A DNA stretch of 37,637 nt, from NCBI GenBank assembly GCA_947487165.1, contig CANKWX010000039.1:1-37637 (forward strand), written 5' to 3'. Below, piece after piece: positions 16,906 through 24,778 of the stretch (the stretch's first letter is position 1; every line of letters starts with the position of its first letter). The translations under genes were made by a program, and so were the position numbers. The notes beneath the pieces were generated by a model. The model ran no database searches, was not told where the DNA came from, and was given only the letters and a program-made list of their open reading frames with translations. This DNA is from Burkholderiales bacterium. GTDB taxonomy: Bacteria > Pseudomonadota > Gammaproteobacteria > Burkholderiales > Burkholderiaceae_E.

Positions 16906-19170
16906 ATGAGCAGCGCATTCAAAGGCAAGATCGGCCGTACGGTCGCAGACTCCCAACCCTTCTGGCCCGAAATGCCGATGCCTCGCAAGGGCGCACCCAA
17001 TGTGGTCGTGGTGCTGCTCGACGACACCGGGTTTTCGCACTTCGGCTGCTATGGGTCGACCATCGATACGCCGAATATCGACAAGCTCGCCGCCGGCGGC
17101 TTGCGCTATTCAAACTTTCACACCACCGCGTTGTGTTCACCGACGCGCGCAGCCTTGCTCACCGGGCGCAACCATCATTCGGTCGGCATGCGCGGCCTGT
17201 CGAACTGGAACACCGGCTATCCCAACTGCACCGGCACGGTCGCGCGCAGCGCTGCCACGCTTGCCGAGATGCTGCGCCCGGCCGGCTATGCCACGTTTGC
17301 GGTCGGCAAATGGCATCTGACGCCGATGGAAGAGACCTCGCCTGCCGGACCCTACGATCAGTGGCCCTTGGGTCGGGGCTTTGATCGTTTCTATGGCTTT
17401 CAGCAGGGCGAGACCGATCAGTTCGTGCCCGAGCTCTACTACGACAACCATTCGGTCGATCAGCCGAAGAGCCCGGAAGACGGTTATCACCTCACCGAAG
17501 ACCTGGTCGATCATGCAATCGGTTTTGTGCGTGACCAGAAATCGCTGATCCCGGAAAAACCTTTTTTTCTCTATCTCGCTTTCGGTGCGACCCACTCGCC
17601 GCACCAGGCGCCGCCCGAGTACATCGCCAAGTACCGCGGCCGCTTCGATGCCGGTTGGGACGCGATCCGCGAGCAGTGGTTTGCGCGCCAGAAGGCGATG
17701 GGCATCGTGCCGGCCGACACCGAACTCGCGCCGCGCAACCCTGGTGTCAAGCCCTGGGCCGAACTGAGTGCGCCCGAGCAGACGCTGGCGCTGCGCCTGC
17801 AGGAGGCTTTCGCCGGGTTTCTTGATCACACCGATCACCACATCGGCCGGGTGGCGTCATTCCTGCAATCTATCGGTGAGCTGGACAACACCGTGTTCCT
17901 GGTGATGTCTGACAACGGTGCGAGCCAGGAAGGCGGTGCGATGGGCGTGATCGACTCGATGCGCTACTACAACGGCATTCCGGCCACCCTCGAAGAGTCG
18001 ATGGCGCGGCTCGATGACATCGGCGGCCCGAACTCGCACAGCAACTACCCGTGGGGCTGGGCGCAGGCCGGCAACACGCCGAGCAAGCGCTACAAGCAGA
18101 ACACGCACGGCGGCGGTGTCCGCGATCCGCTGGTGGTGCATTGGCCGGCCGGCATTGCCGATCGCGGTGGCGTGCGGACCCAGTTTCATCATGTCACCGA
18201 CATCACGCCGACCCTGCTCGAGATCATCGGTGTGACGCCGCCCGACTCGGTCAACGGCGTGGCGCAACAGCCGATTCACGGCACCAGCCTGGCCTACAGT
18301 TTCGCTGCCGAGGCGCGCAACGAGCCGACCCGCAAGCCGGTCCAGTATTTCGAGATGTTCGGCCACCGCGGCATCTGGGCAGGCGGCTGGAAGGCGGTTG
18401 CGTTTCACAAGAGCGGCACGTCCTACGACAACGACCCGTGGGAGCTCTATCACCTCGAAACCGACTTCTCCGAGAGCAAGGATCTGGCCCTTGAGAAGCC
18501 CGAAAAGCTGCGCGAGATGATCGAGCTGTGGTGGGCCGAGGCTGGTCGCAACGGCGTGCTGCCGCTCGATGATCGCGGGCCCGAGCTGTGGCGCCCGACG
18601 CCGCGAATCTTCAATCCGCGCAACCGGCGCCGCTTCGTGTTCCATCCGCCGGTGAGCTATCTGAACTCCGACATCGCTCCGCCGCTTGGCAATCGCAGCT
18701 TCACGATCACCGCGTCAATCGATCGGGCCACTGCGACCACGCAGGGCTGCCTGCTGGCCTATGGCAAGCAGACCAGTGGCCTCGCGCTCTATGTGCTGGG
18801 CGATCGGCTGGTCTTTGACTACAACTGTTTCGGTCGCCATAGCCGCATCGAGTCGAGCATTGCGGTGCCGATCGGCAAATCGGAGGTCGGGGTGGCGTTC
18901 GAGCGACTCGATCGTGCGGCACGCGCAACACTGCGAATCGGCGACCAGGACTGCGGCAGCATCGACATTCCGCGCGTCATGAAAATGATCTCGTCGAGTG
19001 GCCTGAATATCGGCCGCAATCCCGGGTCGGCGGTCAGCCCCGACTACGCGCCGCCCTTTGCCTTCGAAGGCGGCTTCGATCGGCTGGTGTTCGAGTTGCC
19101 CGAGAAGATCGACCGCAGCGAGCGCCAGGGCGATACGCTGCACGCCAGTACGACGCTCGGGCGGCAATGA
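16906..19170 (+). CDS. Type I arylsulfatase (formylglycine-dependent)
   Basis: A 754-residue sulfatase that hydrolyses sulfate esters with a formylglycine made from cysteine. The signature CSPTR is at 77-81, so C77 is the residue converted; VVVLLDDTGFSHFGCYG (33-50) supplies the metal-binding aspartates D39/D40, GKWHLTP the next conserved block, and SDNGAS the later metal ligands. Residues beyond about 560 form a beta-rich C-terminal domain of the kind found in large PAS-type arylsulfatases. No signal peptide is visible, so the enzyme is probably cytoplasmic. Its stop overlaps the ATG of the formylglycine-generating enzyme gene, giving a maturation pair. The sulfate ester is unknown; release of sulfate for growth or removal of a sulfate group from the island's substrate are both possible. 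Confidence 0.95.
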   Translation: MSSAFKGKIGRTVADSQPFWPEMPMPRKGAPNVVVVLLDDTGFSHFGCYGSTIDTPNIDKLAAGGLRYSNFHTTALCSPTRAALLTGRNHHSVGMRGLSNWNTGYPNCTGTVARSAATLAEMLRPAGYATFAVGKWHLTPMEETSPAGPYDQWPLGRGFDRFYGFQQGETDQFVPELYYDNHSVDQPKSPEDGYHLTEDLVDHAIGFVRDQKSLIPEKPFFLYLAFGATHSPHQAPPEYIAKYRGRFDAGWDAIREQWFARQKAMGIVPADTELAPRNPGVKPWAELSAPEQTLALRLQEAFAGFLDHTDHHIGRVASFLQSIGELDNTVFLVMSDNGASQEGGAMGVIDSMRYYNGIPATLEESMARLDDIGGPNSHSNYPWGWAQAGNTPSKRYKQNTHGGGVRDPLVVHWPAGIADRGGVRTQFHHVTDITPTLLEIIGVTPPDSVNGVAQQPIHGTSLAYSFAAEARNEPTRKPVQYFEMFGHRGIWAGGWKAVAFHKSGTSYDNDPWELYHLETDFSESKDLALEKPEKLREMIELWWAEAGRNGVLPLDDRGPELWRPTPRIFNPRNRRRFVFHPPVSYLNSDIAPPLGNRSFTITASIDRATATTQGCLLAYGKQTSGLALYVLGDRLVFDYNCFGRHSRIESSIAVPIGKSEVGVAFERLDRAARATLRIGDQDCGSIDIPRVMKMISSSGLNIGRNPGSAVSPDYAPPFAFEGGFDRLVFELPEKIDRSERQGDTLHASTTLGRQ

Positions 19171-20120
19171 CCGCAGGGGAAAAACCACCACTGTCGACCT
19201 CGCCGGAGGTTGGTGAGGTCGGTGGGGGCGATCAGCATCCGCTGCCGCATGACAGCGACGACATGGTGCCGATTGCGGCCGGCGAATTTCGCATGGGCAG
19301 TGACCGGCGCGAGGGCTATCCGCGCGATGGCGAGGGGCCGTCGCGGCCGGTGGTGCTGAGCGCCTTCGAGATCGATCGCTGTGCGGTCAGCAATGCGCGC
19401 TTTGCACGCTTCGTTTCAGCCACCGGCTATGTCACCGATGCCGAGCGCACCGGGTCGTCGATGGTCTTTGCCGGTTTGTTGCCCGATGACTTCGAGCCGA
19501 CCCGTGGCGTGGCGGCTGCCCCCTGGTGGCGTGAGGTGCCGGGCGCCGACTGGCGACATCCCGAGGGGCCGCATTCGACGCTCGATTCGCGCGATGCGCT
19601 GCCGGTGGTGCATGTGAGCTGGAGCGATGCCGCTGCGTTTGCCGACTGGGCGGGCAAGCGTTTGCCGACCGAGGCGCAGTGGGAGCGGGCAGCGCGCGGC
19701 GGGCTGGAGGGTGCACGATTTCCGTGGGGCGATGACGAGACGCCCGGCGGCGAGCACCGCTGCAATGTCTGGCAGGGCAGTTTTCCGGATCGCAACGATT
19801 GCGCAGACGGCTTCTACGGTCTGGCGCCGGTCGATGCCTTCGCACCCAACGGCTTCGGGCTGCACAACATGGTCGGCAACTGCTGGCAGTGGTGTGCCGA
19901 TGCCTTCGATCCGATGATGTTGCGCCGGGCCAGCGCCGAGGTGCCGCGCACCGATCCGCGCGTCGAGCCCGGGCGCCCGGAGTTCGGCGTGGTGCGGGCT
20001 TTGCGGGGCGGCAGTTATCTGTGCCACCCGTCCTATTGCTTCCGTTACAGGGTGGCGGCGCGCAACGGCGCCTCGCCCGACAGCTCGGCCGGGCATATCG
20101 GATTCCGTTGCGTGCGCTGA
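19167..20120 (+). CDS. Formylglycine-generating enzyme (SUMF1/FGE family)
   Basis: A 317-residue sulfatase-modifying enzyme that oxidises the cysteine of CxPxR in sulfatases to formylglycine using oxygen. The N-terminal family block MVPIAAGEFRMGSD (33-45), PVVHVSWSDAAAFADWAGKRLPTEAQWE (146-173), NGFGLHNMVGNCWQW (228-242) and RGGSYLCHPSYCFRYR (280-295) are all present. C286 and C291 match the active-site cysteine pair of true FGEs, and the end reads GHIGFRC. It starts inside the sulfatase stop codon (ATGA, 19167-19170), so the two are made together and its most likely client is that sulfatase. The first 30 residues are non-conserved. It is convergent with the HlyD-type gene, with 27 bases between the stops and no clear hairpin. 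Confidence 0.95.
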   Translation: MTAGEKPPLSTSPEVGEVGGGDQHPLPHDSDDMVPIAAGEFRMGSDRREGYPRDGEGPSRPVVLSAFEIDRCAVSNARFARFVSATGYVTDAERTGSSMVFAGLLPDDFEPTRGVAAAPWWREVPGADWRHPEGPHSTLDSRDALPVVHVSWSDAAAFADWAGKRLPTEAQWERAARGGLEGARFPWGDDETPGGEHRCNVWQGSFPDRNDCADGFYGLAPVDAFAPNGFGLHNMVGNCWQWCADAFDPMMLRRASAEVPRTDPRVEPGRPEFGVVRALRGGSYLCHPSYCFRYRVAARNGASPDSSAGHIGFRCVR

Positions 20121-20147
20121 TCGAGCGCGAGGCTTGCCCTGAATGCC

Positions 20148-21443
20148 CTAGAGGCTGCGTCGAACCGCCATTGCCAGCGGCTGATCCGAGCGGGGTCTGA
20201 CCCGGGCGCCGTCCCGCATCGCAGCCGGCGGATAGGCGATGACCGTGTCGCCGGGTGACAGTCCGCTTCGGACCCAGGCATGTACGCCATTGCGTGCGCC
20301 GATCTCGACCAATGTCAGCCGTGCATGATGGTCTTTCAGCGTAAAAACGGCCATCGTGGCTTCGCGATCATCGGGCAGGCCAAGGTTGCCCGACCCGCGT
20401 GTGCCGGCTGGCATCGGGAAGACTGCGCTCACCGGCACGCGCAGGGCATCTGGCACCCGCAGCGTCACGATGCGCACACCTACCCGATATCCGTCACCCA
20501 GCGACCGCCATTGCGAAGGCGGGCTGTTGATCTCGATGAATACATTTACCCGTTGCTCCTCGACGCCGAGCGCCGAGATTTTGGTGAAGGCACCCGGTTC
20601 GATCCGGCTCACTCGGCCTTCGAGTGGCTGGGGACCGCCCCAATGGTCGATCACCGTGCGATCGCCAATGCGCGCTCGCAAGGCATCCTGGGTCAGCAAT
20701 TCGGTGAGGACTTCGAGTTGCGAGAGATCGCCGATCTCGATCAGCGCCGCTCCGGCCGGCACATTCGCCTCATTGGGCTGAACGACTTTCAGTATGCGCC
20801 CGGCTGAAGGCGCCCGCACCATGAAACGCCCGCCGGTGCGGCTCGCGCTGCCTTCGCGCACGACCGCCATCGCGGCGCGAGCCTGTTCAAGGTCGTGGAT
20901 GGCGGCATGGTGCTCGGCCACCGCAGCCTCTCGTTCGCGCTTGGCGGCTCGCTCGGCGAGCCGCTCGGTGTCGAGGCGGGTGGCGGCGATGAAGCCGCGT
21001 TCGGCAAGTTGCTCGGTCCGACGCAAGTCTGACTGGACCTGCTCGACGGCCACTTCGCTGCGCGCGATGCGCGCCTGGGCACGCTCTAGCGAGGCCTGCG
21101 CCGAATCGACCCGTGCCCGCTGCGCCCGCAACACCCGGTCGTCGAGCAGCGGCGGCAGGGCCGGCGTGATGACCGCGACCGGCATACCAGCCTCGATCGA
21201 GTCGCCCTCGCGAAGGCTGATTCGGGCAAGGTGTCCGGCAAGCGGTGCCGACACGATGAAACGTTCGCGCAGGCGCGTGCGGCCGTCTTCTTCGAGGCTG
21301 GCCTCGAAGGTTCCGGTCGAGGCAATACCGATATCGACCAGCAGCGGTGACGGTATGAATGCCCAGGCCAGCAATCCGGCGATAGCCACCACGCCCAGGG
21401 CGAGATAGATCAGTCGACGGGCTTTGGGGGTGCGGGCAGTCAT
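20148..21443 (-). CDS. HlyD-type periplasmic adaptor of an ABC exporter
   Basis: A 431-residue membrane fusion protein that links an inner-membrane ABC pump to the outer membrane. It starts with a basic stretch and one membrane anchor (LIYLALGVVAIAGLLAWAF, about 11-29). A beta/lipoyl region (GHLARISLREGDSIEAGMPVAVI) precedes a long Arg/Ala/Glu-rich coiled coil (about 95-190), then the second lipoyl half (GRFMVRAPSAGRILKVVQPNEANVPAGA) and a beta-barrel domain follow. It is the third gene of an ATPase-permease-adaptor operon, 42 bases after the permease. The arrangement resembles DevBCA/MacAB-type exporters. The exported compound is unknown. Confidence 0.9.
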   Translation of the reverse strand: MTARTPKARRLIYLALGVVAIAGLLAWAFIPSPLLVDIGIASTGTFEASLEEDGRTRLRERFIVSAPLAGHLARISLREGDSIEAGMPVAVITPALPPLLDDRVLRAQRARVDSAQASLERAQARIARSEVAVEQVQSDLRRTEQLAERGFIAATRLDTERLAERAAKREREAAVAEHHAAIHDLEQARAAMAVVREGSASRTGGRFMVRAPSAGRILKVVQPNEANVPAGAALIEIGDLSQLEVLTELLTQDALRARIGDRTVIDHWGGPQPLEGRVSRIEPGAFTKISALGVEEQRVNVFIEINSPPSQWRSLGDGYRVGVRIVTLRVPDALRVPVSAVFPMPAGTRGSGNLGLPDDREATMAVFTLKDHHARLTLVEIGARNGVHAWVRSGLSPGDTVIAYPPAAMRDGARVRPRSDQPLAMAVRRSL

Positions 21444-21485
21444 GGCGGTCCGATTGTTTGTGGGGTGAAGGGGGTGAGTCGCGGT

Positions 21486-23867
21486 TCATTCCCGGGTCTT
21501 GAGGGCAGCGACCATGTCGAGCCGATCGATGCGACGGCGTACCACCGCGGCGCTTGCTGCAGCGGCTGTCAGGACGCACAGGGCTGCCCAGGCATAGGTC
21601 CGCGGCTGGATCGTCACCGGGAACACGAACTGGTCGGACTTCAGCAGATCCGCCACCAGATGCACCAGTGCCCAGCCCAGAGCCATGCCAAGCGGCAGCG
21701 CCAGCGCGATACCGATGGCGAGTTCACCGAGCAGCAGCGCTGAGACCTCGGCGCGGGTAAAGCCCAGCACCCGCAGGCTGGCCAGCTCCCAGGTGCGCTC
21801 GGCCAGCGCGATGCGGGCGGTGTTGTAGACCACGCCGATTGCGATCACGCTTGCAAAGGCGGTCATGGCGGTGCTCATGATCCGGATGTTGCGGGCGCTG
21901 ATCTCCTGCATGTTCTGCTGCAGCGTTGCCTTGCTGAAAGCACCGACCACCTTTGGCAGGGCGCGGCTCACATCGAGCAGGTGTGCCTCGGCACCGCGCT
22001 CCAGCGAAAGCGTGAAGTGCGAGCTGAGATCGCCTTCGCCAACAAGTCGGTTGAGCGAGTCGCGCTGCATGAAGGCGTTCAGACCCATCATGTCGCTGAC
22101 CGTGGCACTCAGGATGATCTGGCGCTGCGGCAGCCGTCCCTCAAGCACCTCAATGCCCACCAGGTCGCCTGCGCGCAGCCCGAGCTTGGCAGCCAGCCGG
22201 TCGGTCATCATCAGGCCTTCGGCCGGCACGTGGGCCTGACGTCCGTCCACATCGAAGACCCTGCGCAGTTGCGCTGATTCGGCATAACCCTGGATGGCGC
22301 CGCGTTCGGTGAGATGACCGTTGCGAAATCGAACCGGCACATCGCGCCCGGACTCGACGGCGAGCACGCCGGGCAGGCGTGCCATGTCGTGACGCATGCC
22401 ATCGTCTGCCGGGTTGGTCAGCCACACGATCACATCGCCGCGCAGCGCAAGGCCGAAGGCCGAGTCGACGATGGTGTCGATGGCATCGCGAACGAAGTTG
22501 CCCATCACGACGATCGCAATCGCCACGGCCACGCCGGTGACCGACATCGCAGTGCGTAACGCCCGTCGCTGCATGTTGCGCAGGATCATCCGCAGCGCGG
22601 GACTGGCCGCCGACAGGCCCAGCCGGTCGAGCCAGTTGCGCTGATAGTGACCGGGCGCGGGCGGGCGCATCGCCTCTGCCGGCGCCAGCCTCGCCGTGGC
22701 CCGAATCGCGCCGAGCGTGCCGATGAAGGCGGTCGCCGCCGTCACGGCCACGCTGGTTGCGATCAGCCAGGGCGCCAGACGATAGTCGAATACCGGAAAG
22801 TGAAAGAAGTCGGCATAAAGCTGCGTGAAGCGCTGGCCGAGCTGGTAACCCACTGCCAGCCCCAGAATCAGCCCGGTGGCCGAGATGATCGCGACCAGCT
22901 TGAGATAGTGCACGGCGATGGCGCGATTGCGATAGCCCAGTGCCTTGAGGGCTGCGATCTGCTCGCGCTGGGTCGCCACCATCCTCGACATCACGACATT
23001 GAGCAGGAAGATCGCCACCCCGGCGAAGATGGTCGGCAGCACGGTGCCCAGCACACGCTGTTCACGAACCTCATTATCGAGCATTGCATGCGAGACCTGG
23101 TCGCTGCGATCGCTTGGTGGGCGCCCGCCCCATGGCGCGAGCAGGCGGGCGAGCGCGTCGATCACGGCTTCAGGGCGCCCGCCTGGCGCAAGGCGCAGCG
23201 CGACATGGTTGAACGCGCCCTGCATATCGCAGGCGGCTGCAAGCGATTCGCGGTCGATCCAGAACACACCGAAGCCTTTCGGATCAGGCATGCCAGTCAT
23301 GCCGGCAAAGACATACTCGGGCGAGACGGCGATGCCCACGATCAGCAGGCTGCGGCGACGACCGTTAATCAGCGCGCCGACCCGTGCGCCGGGCTGCAGA
23401 CCGTGGGCTTGCGCAAAGCCCTCTGTGACCAGCGCCTGCAGCGTCGCGGCGCTCGATACCGGTTCGGCCGCGAGCTGAGGATCGAGTACCCGTCCGCTGC
23501 GCACAATCACCCGGTTGAGGCGCTGCTCGACGCCTGGCTCCAGGCCGATCAACCGGCCGACCAGCGGGTCGGTCTTGCCGGGCAGGTCGATGCGAACGAT
23601 GCGCTCGACACTGGTCTGCGCCTGGGCGACCCCGGGAATCGCTCGCAGCTGCTCGCCCAGACCGTCTGGCGCACGCACCAGGTCGGCAAAGACGTCGGCA
23701 AAGCGGGCGGTGTCGTAAAAGCTGCTGCGAGCCGCATCAAGCGAATCGACCGCCGACAGGCTGGTCACGAATCCGGCGACGCTGCTTGCCACCACCAGGG
23801 CGATGGTGAGCGACTGGCTCCACATCCGCTGCAGGTCGCGCAGAAGTTTCAAATCGAGGGCTTTCAC
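21486..23867 (-). CDS. FtsX-like ABC transporter permease
   Basis: A 793-residue permease with two FtsX-type membrane units. An N-terminal helix (ALVVASSVAGFVTSL) is followed by a large periplasmic domain, three helices around 260-395 (GVAIFLLNVVMSRM, LKLVAIISATGLILGLAVGYQLG, VAVTAATAFIGTLGA), a second helix and periplasmic domain from about 430, and a final set of three helices near the C-terminus. The GTG at 23867 was chosen over ATG 23885 because it gives the usual VKALDLKLLRDLQRMW start and has GAGG 8 bases ahead. The ATPase stop is 55 bases upstream. This double-FtsX form with a LolD-like ATPase and HlyD adaptor is frequent in proteobacteria; it likely uses mechanotransmission like MacB (inference). 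Confidence 0.9.
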   Translation of the reverse strand: MKALDLKLLRDLQRMWSQSLTIALVVASSVAGFVTSLSAVDSLDAARSSFYDTARFADVFADLVRAPDGLGEQLRAIPGVAQAQTSVERIVRIDLPGKTDPLVGRLIGLEPGVEQRLNRVIVRSGRVLDPQLAAEPVSSAATLQALVTEGFAQAHGLQPGARVGALINGRRRSLLIVGIAVSPEYVFAGMTGMPDPKGFGVFWIDRESLAAACDMQGAFNHVALRLAPGGRPEAVIDALARLLAPWGGRPPSDRSDQVSHAMLDNEVREQRVLGTVLPTIFAGVAIFLLNVVMSRMVATQREQIAALKALGYRNRAIAVHYLKLVAIISATGLILGLAVGYQLGQRFTQLYADFFHFPVFDYRLAPWLIATSVAVTAATAFIGTLGAIRATARLAPAEAMRPPAPGHYQRNWLDRLGLSAASPALRMILRNMQRRALRTAMSVTGVAVAIAIVVMGNFVRDAIDTIVDSAFGLALRGDVIVWLTNPADDGMRHDMARLPGVLAVESGRDVPVRFRNGHLTERGAIQGYAESAQLRRVFDVDGRQAHVPAEGLMMTDRLAAKLGLRAGDLVGIEVLEGRLPQRQIILSATVSDMMGLNAFMQRDSLNRLVGEGDLSSHFTLSLERGAEAHLLDVSRALPKVVGAFSKATLQQNMQEISARNIRIMSTAMTAFASVIAIGVVYNTARIALAERTWELASLRVLGFTRAEVSALLLGELAIGIALALPLGMALGWALVHLVADLLKSDQFVFPVTIQPRTYAWAALCVLTAAAASAAVVRRRIDRLDMVAALKTRE

Positions 23868-23922
23868 TGGTCCATCCTCAGCCAATGGCAGTGACTTGCG
23901 GAGCCGCTACTGGCAGTGCCGT

Positions 23923-24684
23923 TCACCATGAGAGTTCGGCCGGCGACAGCTTGTGCGTGTTGATGTCGATCCGCACGATGTGGCCGTCGCCCAGATGAAT
24001 CACCCGATCAGCCATGCCGGCAATCGCGGCGTTGTGCGTGATCACTACCGCGGTCGTGCCCAGTCGGGCGTTCACATCGGCGATCACCTCCAGGACCCGC
24101 CGACCGGTGGGATAGTCGAGTGCGCCGGTCGGCTCGTCGCACAGCAGGACTTCGGGCCGCTTGACGATGGCTCTGGCGATCGCCACCCGTTGCTGTTCAC
24201 CGCCGGACAATTGGGCCGGGAAATGATCGCGGCGCGAGGTCAGCCCGACCAGTTCGATCGCCTCGTCGATCGGCATCGGATCGCTCGCGATATCGGTGAC
24301 CAGCGCAATGTTCTCGCGCACGGTCAGGCTCGGAATCAGGTTGTAGAACTGAAAGACGAAGCCAACATGCTCACGCCGGTAGGCGGTGAGTTCGTCGTCA
24401 GTGGCACCGGTCAGCCGGTGGTCGGCAAAACTCACCTCGCCCGAACTCGGCGCGTCCAGACCACCGAGGATATTGAGCAGCGTCGACTTTCCGCTGCCTG
24501 AGGGTCCAAGCAGCACCAGGAATTCGCCGCGGTCGATATCAAGGTCGACATCGTGAAGTGCGACCACCTCAACCTCGCCGCTGCGATAGACCTTTCCCAG
24601 GCCACGGGCGCAAAAGATGGGTGTCGACGAAACAATGACAGCTGGCATGGACGATGTGCGATGCGTCCCTTCTGGGGACATCAC
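23923..24684 (-). CDS. LolD/MacB-type ABC transporter ATP-binding protein
   Basis: The energising subunit (253 residues) of the exporter. Walker [10 protein letters not shown] (60-68), the Q-loop region [17 protein letters not shown], the signature [14 protein letters not shown] and Walker [13 protein letters not shown] are intact, followed by the switch histidine in VVITHN. This sequence pattern is that of the LolD/MacB/FtsE group. The start is uncertain: GTG 24684 or ATG 24681 lie at or just past the predicted transcript start, while ATG 24648 begins the more conserved [21 protein letters not shown]. None has a well-placed ribosome site. An FNR/Dnr-type box lies about 45 bases upstream of 24684. 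Confidence 0.92.
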   Translation of the reverse strand: MMSPEGTHRTSSMPAVIVSSTPIFCARGLGKVYRSGEVEVVALHDVDLDIDRGEFLVLLGPSGSGKSTLLNILGGLDAPSSGEVSFADHRLTGATDDELTAYRREHVGFVFQFYNLIPSLTVRENIALVTDIASDPMPIDEAIELVGLTSRRDHFPAQLSGGEQQRVAIARAIVKRPEVLLCDEPTGALDYPTGRRVLEVIADVNARLGTTAVVITHNAAIAGMADRVIHLGDGHIVRIDINTHKLSPAELSW

Positions 24685-24695
24685 CTGTGTTGTCC

Positions 24696-24739
24696 ATTAT
24701 TGGTCAGGCCTCGCCGGCGGCCTTGACCTGGATCAAGGC
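24696..24739 (-). promoter_or_regulatory. FNR/Dnr-type box and -10 upstream of the ABC exporter operon
   Basis: TTGACCTGGATCAA (24723-24736) fits the FNR/Anr/Dnr consensus TTGAT-N4-ATCAA at 9 of 10 positions and sits inside 7-bp perfect arms (GCCTTGA/TCAAGGC, 24720-24739). On the minus strand AATAAT (24696-24701, 5/6 of the -10) follows. A transcript start near 24689 would put the box centre at about -41, the position used for class II activation by FNR. The site could alternatively form an RNA hairpin at the end of the upstream deacylase transcript. Confidence 0.6.
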
Positions 24740-24756
24740 TCGTTGACCGACCGTGA

Positions 24757-24774
24757 TGCGCCGCCTGGGGCGCA
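24757..24774 (-). terminator. Small hairpin after the deacylase gene
   Basis: TGCGCC/GGCGCA (6-bp perfect stem, 6-base loop) lies 4 bases past the stop of the deacylase-like gene. No U-tract follows on the minus strand, so termination is only suggested. Confidence 0.35.
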
Positions 24775-24778
24775 GCCC

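Noticed and set aside
24720-24739. Reading the FNR-like palindrome purely as an intrinsic terminator of the deacylase gene
   Set aside because: There is no U-tract on the minus strand, a separate hairpin lies nearer the stop, and the TTGAC-N4-ATCAA core with a well-placed -10 fits a regulator site better. A dual role cannot be excluded.
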